This document shows positions 58,432 through 64,000 of a stretch of 64,000 nt of DNA, piece by piece (the stretch's first letter is position 1; every line of letters starts with the position of its first letter). The stretch is from Ecdyonurus torrentis (taxonomy: Eukaryota; Arthropoda; Insecta; Ephemeroptera; Heptageniidae), in NCBI GenBank assembly GCA_949318235.1, contig OX439136.1:15099890-15163889 (forward strand), in the 5' to 3' direction. Under the pieces are notes generated by a model. The model did not search any database, was not told where the DNA came from, and worked only from the letters and a program-made list of their open reading frames with translations. The translations under genes were made by a program, and so were the position numbers.

Positions 58432-61400
58432 AGACTATAGACCGAAACTGATTGAAATTTTTGCTTAAAATTTTGAGTAACTTTAAAAAGTTAAATGTGT
58501 GAATCATATTATACTATATTATGATTCATGCATAATTTTAATTTTAAATGCATTAGTTTTCTCAAAAATAGTCAAAAGGATGGCTTTGTAATTCTAGGAA
58601 ATAGGAGTCCTCTGGCATTTTCCAATATGCATTCAATATTGTTTACATGACACTACTGATAAGAAACATTAGAAAATCATTATATTTGTAGAAATAAAAA
58701 AATTATATTTCACCTTTCTCAGGAAAATTTGTAGAGCACCAGTGACCTTTGATCCCTGAATGTTTTGTTCTGATGGACTCGTCAAAGATTTACTCTCATT
58801 GCCTTGTAATTTGACTTCCTCGTAAGTAGGTAACATTTTACCTTCTGCTTTCATAGCATTTATTTCACGCCACACAGGGCTCTCACTGTGCCACACCAAA
58901 CTATCTAAAATTTGTTCTTCAATCTGGAAGAAAAAAAAAAGAGTTGACTCTACTATGAAATAATCACACATGTAGATAAAAATTATTTGTCGTCCTTGGT
59001 TGATAAAAAGTTACTTACAGATTTCAAGTGCAGGATGGTTTCTTTAGGAAGTTTTTCATAAACATTAATGACTATCACTTCAATGACCTTATGGAAATAA
59101 TAAGGTTCTAGCTCAAGAACTTTAAGAATCCATGGGAACTGTCGATGCATATTATAAGAGAAGAGTACAACTTCTAAGCAGCATGCAAATAAAGCTTTCT
59201 GGTAATTAGTATTTTCTAGTAATGCCTATGGAAGAGAATTAGAAGAAAAATATATATTTAAAATGCAAAATCAAGGAACGTAAACCATCATAAGTTATAG
59301 GTTGCAAAATTAAGGAAAACAAACCATCATGGTTAGGTTGGTATATATAAATAAAACGGATGGTCAAAAAATAATAATAAACAGGAAGAGCATTACTGTA
59401 GTAAACAAAGTCCCATAGTTCGGTAAAAATCTTGCTGGCACAGAGATAAAAAAACCTATTCAATATTGTATTGCTTTTGCAATTAAACCCCTTGTCAACT
59501 TACTTTTTTATCATTTAGAATACTAGATTGATAATAACCATACCTTATTATCCATGAATTAGACACCAAAACGTTGATTTTTTATTTATTTTCATTTTAA
59601 CGGTTATTTCACGCATCTGACTTCACAATGTACCGATGGGGCCGTGATAGAGGTAAAGAACTTGAGGGAGGGGCTTAAATTTATCACGTGACCAGGGCGG
59701 TGACTGTGATTGGCGGTGGTAAATTGTGACGTCAGATGCGTGAAATAACCGCCAAAATAAAAATAAATGAAAATAAATACAAAATCAATGTGTTGGTGTC
59801 TAATTCATGGATAATAAGGTATGGTAATTATCAATCTAGTATACTAAATGATAAAAAAAAAAGTAAGTTGACGAAGGCTTTAAACACCAACAGAGAGTAT
59901 GAGTGTGTGCCTTCACATTTTTTTTATCTGTTTGCTACAAGATTTTCACTGATCTATAGGACTCTCTTCACTATTCTAAAACCCTTGCTGGATTTCTCTA
60001 TCCATTTCTTTTATATTATCAACCTAGCCTTGCTGGTTTATTTCCCTTCATTTTGCATTATATTATTCACAAATAACATATAAGACTCACAGGAATGCCA
60101 TCATTTCCTTTCTTTTGCTTCTCATTCATAAGTGTAACCTCAAGTTGATAGTAGAAAAGAGACAGTGCAAGTGGAAGTATCATAGAAGCAAATTCCTCAT
60201 TAGACCCTGCAGGTGTATCTTCATGTTGTTCAGTAAAGCTGGAGATAAAGGATTGTCCAAGCTTATTCACATACTGTTCTATTGCTTCCTTTGGGTTTGA
60301 GTTGCATGACCTACACACACAAAAAAAAATTAATAATAAAATAAAAGTACTCTGTTAGTTTTGCATATACATTAAAGAAAAGTGCATAGGTTTCAAACAG
60401 TTAAGTGCTATTATTATATATATTTTTTTTAATATTTCATCTTTAAAATGTATATCGATCTTGTTATGAACAAAATGTCTATCTTGTATTTTATCAGCGT
60501 AAGCAAACTGTTTATCTCAGTTTTTGTCAGCGCAACCAAAATATTTATCTCATTCCCAAATGTTATGGAGATGGGGCTCTAGATAGACATTTTGCTAGCG
60601 CTGACAAAAAACGAGATAGACATTTTGCTTCGCGTGATAAAATACGAGATAGGCATTTTGTTCGCAACAAGATTCAATATATATATTTTTATTTTTTTTG
60701 CCATATGCTGATTATGATTACAATGATATGCACAGTAATTTAATAACTAGCCTCAGGCATGACAGATTTTTTTTTTCCACAATAGGGTGTATTTTATTAA
60801 TTATTATATATTTTCAGCATAAGTTTGTATTGCCTTCAATAGTATTGTATAACAAATTTCCAATCGATTTGTCCATCAGTTATACAGTAAAAAATAACAT
60901 ATCGATGGCTCCGCGGAAAACTGAACTATGTATCTATAATCTCCGCGCACCTCAAATTTGGAACATCTGCGCTCTCCGCCTCTCCCAAATTTGAAGCATC
61001 TCTTAACAGCACTCCATTACAGATGCTTCAATTTTGGAAGAGGCGGAGAGCGCAGATGTTCCAAATTTGAGGCGCACGGAGACTAAAGATAGTTCAGTTT
61101 TCCGCAAAGCCATCGGTATGGCAAATGTAGGACACCCACTCATGTTTGTTTTTGTTTTTCACATATAACACATATTCGATGGACAAATTGATTTAAAATT
61201 TTAGAATATATGCTATTGAAGACATATATAATAAAAACTTCAGTTCAAAGTAAAAAAAAAAAAAAAAAAAAAAAGTTCCATCACATTAATGTGTTTAATC
61301 GATAATACAAATTGACAGATACTTACTGAAATAGGTGAAGCAATTCATGACTCGGTCTACTCTGCCTGTCCTTGAGCATAGATTTCAGTGCTAGTTGTAA

Positions 61401-61624
61401 TTGCTGGGACTGATGGAATGTCGGAGCAGGTGTCTGCAAATACAATGATAGAATGAAGTTTTATATCACATCAAAAAATGTATGACAGTTGAATTTGAAT
61501 ACTCTTTTCTCATATTTTAAGCTTTGATAATAAATACATACATACATATACATAGAACATAAATACATACAAAATTTCAACTTACAGCTTCTCCATCCAA
61601 GAGTGAATGATTGTACGCCCCCAT
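55468..61624 (-). CDS. RBL1: Retinoblastoma-family pocket protein (p107/p130-like) without N-terminal domain
   Basis: Ten coding exons: 61624-61586, 61433-61327, 60310-60091, 59225-59019, 58923-58714, 58184-58005, 57595-57481, 56909-56776, 56700-56530, 55653-55468. Phases close to 522 aa and stop TGA. An in-frame TAA lies seven codons before the ATG with no acceptor between. After 13 residues the sequence enters pocket domain A (TPAPTF..SCNSNPKEAIEQYV), includes IEEQILDSLVWHSESPVW as in p107/p130, then a short spacer (about 45 aa) and domain B (ALQIFLRKF..LCSKLNLTDADIKKIW..MDRHLDQLVMCAIYVVCK). The C-terminus has six Ser-Pro sites and MTFFFKSSPVQ/INSMV as in p107/p130. It would bind E2F/DP in the nucleus. 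Of the LxCxE cleft residues, Y317, K321 and Y382 are kept, but the Asn (RB1 N757) is Asp383. It is about half the length of vertebrate p107. Confidence 0.92.
56952..57417. mobile_element. Family C foldback, long copy (pocket-gene intron)
   Basis: TTGAAAGAAAAGGATAGGAG at the left pairs with CTATCCTTTTCTTTCAA at the right. CTTACCATAGTGA/TCACTATGGTAAG, AACTCCAAGAGGGATGGAGT and AGTCCTTACAGACTC also pair. Arms about 200 nt; an (AT)n tract (57076-57120) interrupts the left arm. Confidence 0.88.
59312..60050. mobile_element. Family C element split by a nested foldback (pocket-gene intron)
   Basis: Left AAGGAAAACAAACCATCATG..CCCATAGTTCGGTAAAAATC and right TTTCACTGATCTATAGGACT..CTTGCTGGTTTATTTCCCTT are the two family C arms. 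They are separated by the element at 59510-59853. Confidence 0.8.
59510..59853. mobile_element. Foldback nested inside a family C element
   Basis: TCATTTAGAATACTAGATTG pairs with CAATCTAGTATACTAAATGA. ATAATAACCATACCTTATTA, CATGAATTAGACACCAA and GGTTATTTCACGCATCTGAC all have complements on the right arm. The centre is GC-richer, with ATCACGTGACC. Confidence 0.88.
60459..60672. mobile_element. Foldback with 33-bp internal tandem repeats, copy 2 (pocket-gene intron)
   Basis: TCTTGTTATGAACAAAATG pairs with CATTTTGTTCGCAACAAGA. Units of ACATTTTGCTTCGCGTGATA / AAATACGAGATAG occur in tandem on the right and inverted on the left, as in the 39.1-kb copy. Confidence 0.82.
60899..61117. mobile_element. 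ATCGATGGCTCC-type palindromic MITE (pocket-gene intron)
   Basis: ATATCGATGGCTCCGCGGAA pairs with TTCCGCAAAGCCATCGGTAT. CCTCAAATTTGGAACATCTG and CTCTCCGCCTCT have complements on the right arm. Close to the copy at 47527-47741. Confidence 0.88.
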
Positions 61625-62213
61625 TTTTTGGAAGAATAATAATTAGCCGTCACTCTTACAATTTTCTTCCTTGATAACTTGATGGTATGTACAGACTATT
61701 GCTTTAAATGTACCCAGAATATGTAGCAAAATCTTCTTTATCTCTAGGCGTGGCCTGGCTTGGCCTGAACGAAAGCGAATCTATGATTTTTTTGTTAGGA
61801 TGAAAATGAAATCAAACTTGTCTGCTTGTTTGTCTGAAAGAATAAGTTATATTGAGTTAAGAAATAGATACAGATTATTATTGAAAAACGAAGACAACAT
61901 GCTTCAAATTCTATTGGTAAGACATAAAAGACAGAAAAATAAAGATTTAATTTTAAATGAAAGTTTTACTTACTCAAACTAGTTTCCATATTGTTAACTA
62001 GATCAAACTGGATTCAGACGCCATTTTTCATCTTTTTGGCGGCAAATTCCAGCTGTTTTGGTTTATGAATCGATTAATCGATATCGAAATAAAACAAAAC
62101 ACTATCAATAATTCATCCATTTGCATTGCAAGTGATTAAAAATATTTTGACAGCTCAATAATTATAGCAATTTTATTGTGCATTTACTCCAGTTTTCTTT
62201 AAAATCTATCAAA
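61625..62213. promoter_or_regulatory. Bidirectional promoter between the pocket-protein gene and ZC4H2
   Basis: The start codons are 589 nt apart in opposite orientation. The interval contains an E2F-like TTTGGCGGCAAA (62035-62046) and a cluster of ATCGAT motifs (about 62068-62086), plus a short GC-richer stretch (61745-61780). A 60-codon plus-strand frame at 61800-61982 has no features I recognise. Promoter function is inferred from arrangement and motifs. Confidence 0.6.
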
Positions 62214-64000
62214 ATGTTTAGTCCCGAAGAAAGGAACATTATGGCAAAACTAGAAGCAGTAAAAGAAATTAGGTAAATATTGAGATATTAGAATTTGTTT
62301 ACGGTAGATTTTTTTGATCGTCCAAACAAATCGTCCATCTTTGCACATAAAGCCATAAAAATATTTTATAAATTATGAATGAAAATGTTTACAAATCATT
62401 TCCTTCTCGTTTATTTAAAAAACCTTTTTAATTTTATTATAATTTGAGCTATAAAATACAATTGATTTGTGAAGTTTTAAATGTATGTATTCATTTTATT
62501 TTTCTTATGCCATCTGTGGCAGTGTGGACTGTGGACCCACAATAATATGTTTCTTATCTGTTTTTCTGTGATTTTATAGAGCTAAAACGATGCAACTGGA
62601 AAAAGTGAAGGCTAGAATACTTCGAGAGGTAGAAAGCACACAACAAGAACATCAATGTCTGGCAGAATATCGTCAAGAAATGGAACTTTTAATGCAAGAA
62701 AAAATGGCTCATGTTGAAGAGTTGCGGCAAATTCATGCAGACATTAATGCTGTAAGTTTTTTAAAAATTATATAATAATACATAATAAATAAAATATAGG
62801 ATATATAAAACATCTAATATTATACTGTAAAATCAGTCTAAATTTTATATCTGAGATACAGATGTTGCACAACAAACTTTAATTATGTATGTATGTATAT
62901 CGATGTTTACCCGTCAAAGTGAACGAACTACACTTTACAAATTTGACTCAAAATAAACGATCTACGTATGGTGCTTCTACGCGTTTTAACATGAAAACTA
63001 TATGGGTGAACTTGGTGTAAAGTGTAGAACGTTCATTTTTCCCAAAATTTGTAAAGTGTAGTTCGTTCAATTCGACGGGTAAGCATCGATATGGTATTGG
63101 CTCACACCCTCCCGCTGAAAGAACTTTTTAACATTGCGAGCGCCATAAGGTACAATATATTTCCAAAAGCTTTTCTGTGACATTGAGAGACCACCAAATG
63201 AAAAAATTACCCGACCGAGAAAATGAGCCAATGCCATATAAAATACATCAGTAAAATGAAATTTGTTATTTTCAGATGGAGACGGTAATGAAACAAGCAG
63301 AGGAGTCTCGTAATCGAGCAGTTGAAGCCGCAAGAAGACTCCATGATGAATATCGTCCATTAAAAATGGATGTTGATAGAATGAGACGAGAGTGTTTGGG
63401 ATTAGAAAGACTTCCCGAACTTCATGAATCTGAATCGGAGCTTATTGCACCTGAGTAAGTATTAATATGTACGGTATGCATTGAACTGTAACTACTACTC
63501 ACTTGTAAATTATTTTTACACCTAGTATTAAATGTAACCTAACTATTTTATTTATTTCAATTGAGTATTCTGACGTGTTGCCTACTATAAAATTAGCTTT
63601 CTCTTTGATCCACAATTTACTATAAAAACAAAAACTTTTATTACTATTATTTTATCACTAAATGGTAGAATTTGTATAAATTTGTCATTTGTGAATTTGT
63701 ACTGTTTGCGGCCAAGAAAGTGGACAGAAATAGTAAAATACTGTACTGTAGCTTTTGACTGACGAAAATACATCAGAATACCATATAACTTGAAATTTAT
63801 TTTGATCTACGTTTACATCATAAAATACAACACTATTATTACTTACAAAAATACTTTATCTTATTTTTCAGTTTCTTTGATAAGCCTCCAAAATGCAGTG
63901 TAATGGACTGGTCTGCAGAACGTGAGGAAGCCACAGCTCTTGCTTCAATGGGTTTGGCTCATCATGGACCACCTCCAGGGTTCTTGCCACCTCCTCAACC
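62214..64000 (+). CDS. ZC4H2: ZC4H2 homologue (zinc finger C4H2 domain protein), N-terminal part
   Basis: Exons 62214-62272, 62580-62751, 63276-63454 and 63872 to beyond the window end, all in phase; about 179 residues are visible. [20 protein letters not shown], then QLEKVKARI and [20 protein letters not shown] match the ZC4H2 coiled coil almost residue for residue, as do [11 protein letters not shown] and LGLERLPEL. Exon 4 turns proline-rich ([12 protein letters not shown]). The C-terminal C4H2 zinc finger must lie downstream of the window. In vertebrates the protein is nuclear and needed for neural development. It is divergently arranged with the pocket gene. Confidence 0.92.
62897..63092. 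mobile_element. ATATCGATG-type palindromic MITE in ZC4H2 intron 2
   Basis: ATATCGATGTTTACCCGTC pairs with GACGGGTAAGCATCGATAT, and GAACGAACTACACTTTACAA pairs with TTGTAAAGTGTAGTTCGTTC. Centre about 40 nt. Confidence 0.88.

Noticed and set aside
61800..61982. 60-codon plus-strand frame in the pocket/ZC4H2 promoter
   Set aside because: No recognisable domain, AT-driven composition, and no splice context linking it to ZC4H2; kept only as part of the promoter interval.

Overview
This is a strongly AT-rich nuclear segment of an animal genome. It has spliced genes with GT/AG introns, long homopolymers and microsatellites, and many short non-coding transposons. The gene set (a KMT2E/SETD5-like PHD protein, MANBAL, FAM120A/C, SNX7/30, a p107/p130-type pocket protein, ZC4H2) is metazoan. 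The sequence divergence and very AT-rich introns suggest an invertebrate, possibly an arthropod; I cannot place it more closely. There are no bacterial features, rRNA or CRISPR, and I recognised no tRNA.

Layout: (1) 1-5.9 kb, minus strand: the 5' part of a KMT2E/SETD5-like gene with eight coding exons ending in a complete C4HC3 PHD finger; the gene leaves the window at the left edge. Its introns hold three same-orientation copies of one interspersed repeat. (2) 5.9-12.5 kb: no gene and almost no hairpin elements; probably the first intron and promoter side of the same gene, with six copies of TACCGGTA. (3) 12.98-16.33 kb, plus strand: a complete MANBAL (UPF0239) homologue, three coding exons, 84 aa, with a 1.36-kb foldback in intron 2. 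(4) 16.3-27.4 kb: gene-free and full of foldback elements. (5) 27.37-41.26 kb, minus strand: a complete 16-exon FAM120A/C homologue of about 1015 aa. Its first intron carries a 1132-bp near-perfect inverted repeat bounded by TTAA. (6) 43.76-49.36 kb, plus strand: a complete 10-exon SNX7/SNX30 homologue of about 465 aa. (7) 49.4-55.5 kb: gene-free, with nested foldbacks. (8) 55.47-61.62 kb, minus strand: a 10-exon pocket protein of about 522 aa that starts directly at pocket domain A and lacks the usual N-terminal domain. (9) 62.21 kb to the end, plus strand: the 5' four exons of ZC4H2.

The six genes form three head-to-head pairs (KMT2E-like/MANBAL, FAM120/SNX, pocket protein/ZC4H2). Exon boundaries were worked out by hand. 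In every gene the splice phases close exactly and the joined reading frames stay open, which is the main support for the models.

The most unusual property is the density and variety of palindromic foldback/MITE-like elements: at least 25 in 64 kb, in several families, some nested, some with visible target-site duplications (TTAA, TA, or 8 bp). Several have arms of 250-540 nt that pair without gaps. Those inside introns would form long double-stranded RNA when the host gene is transcribed, so they are candidate sources of small RNAs as well as transposon remains.
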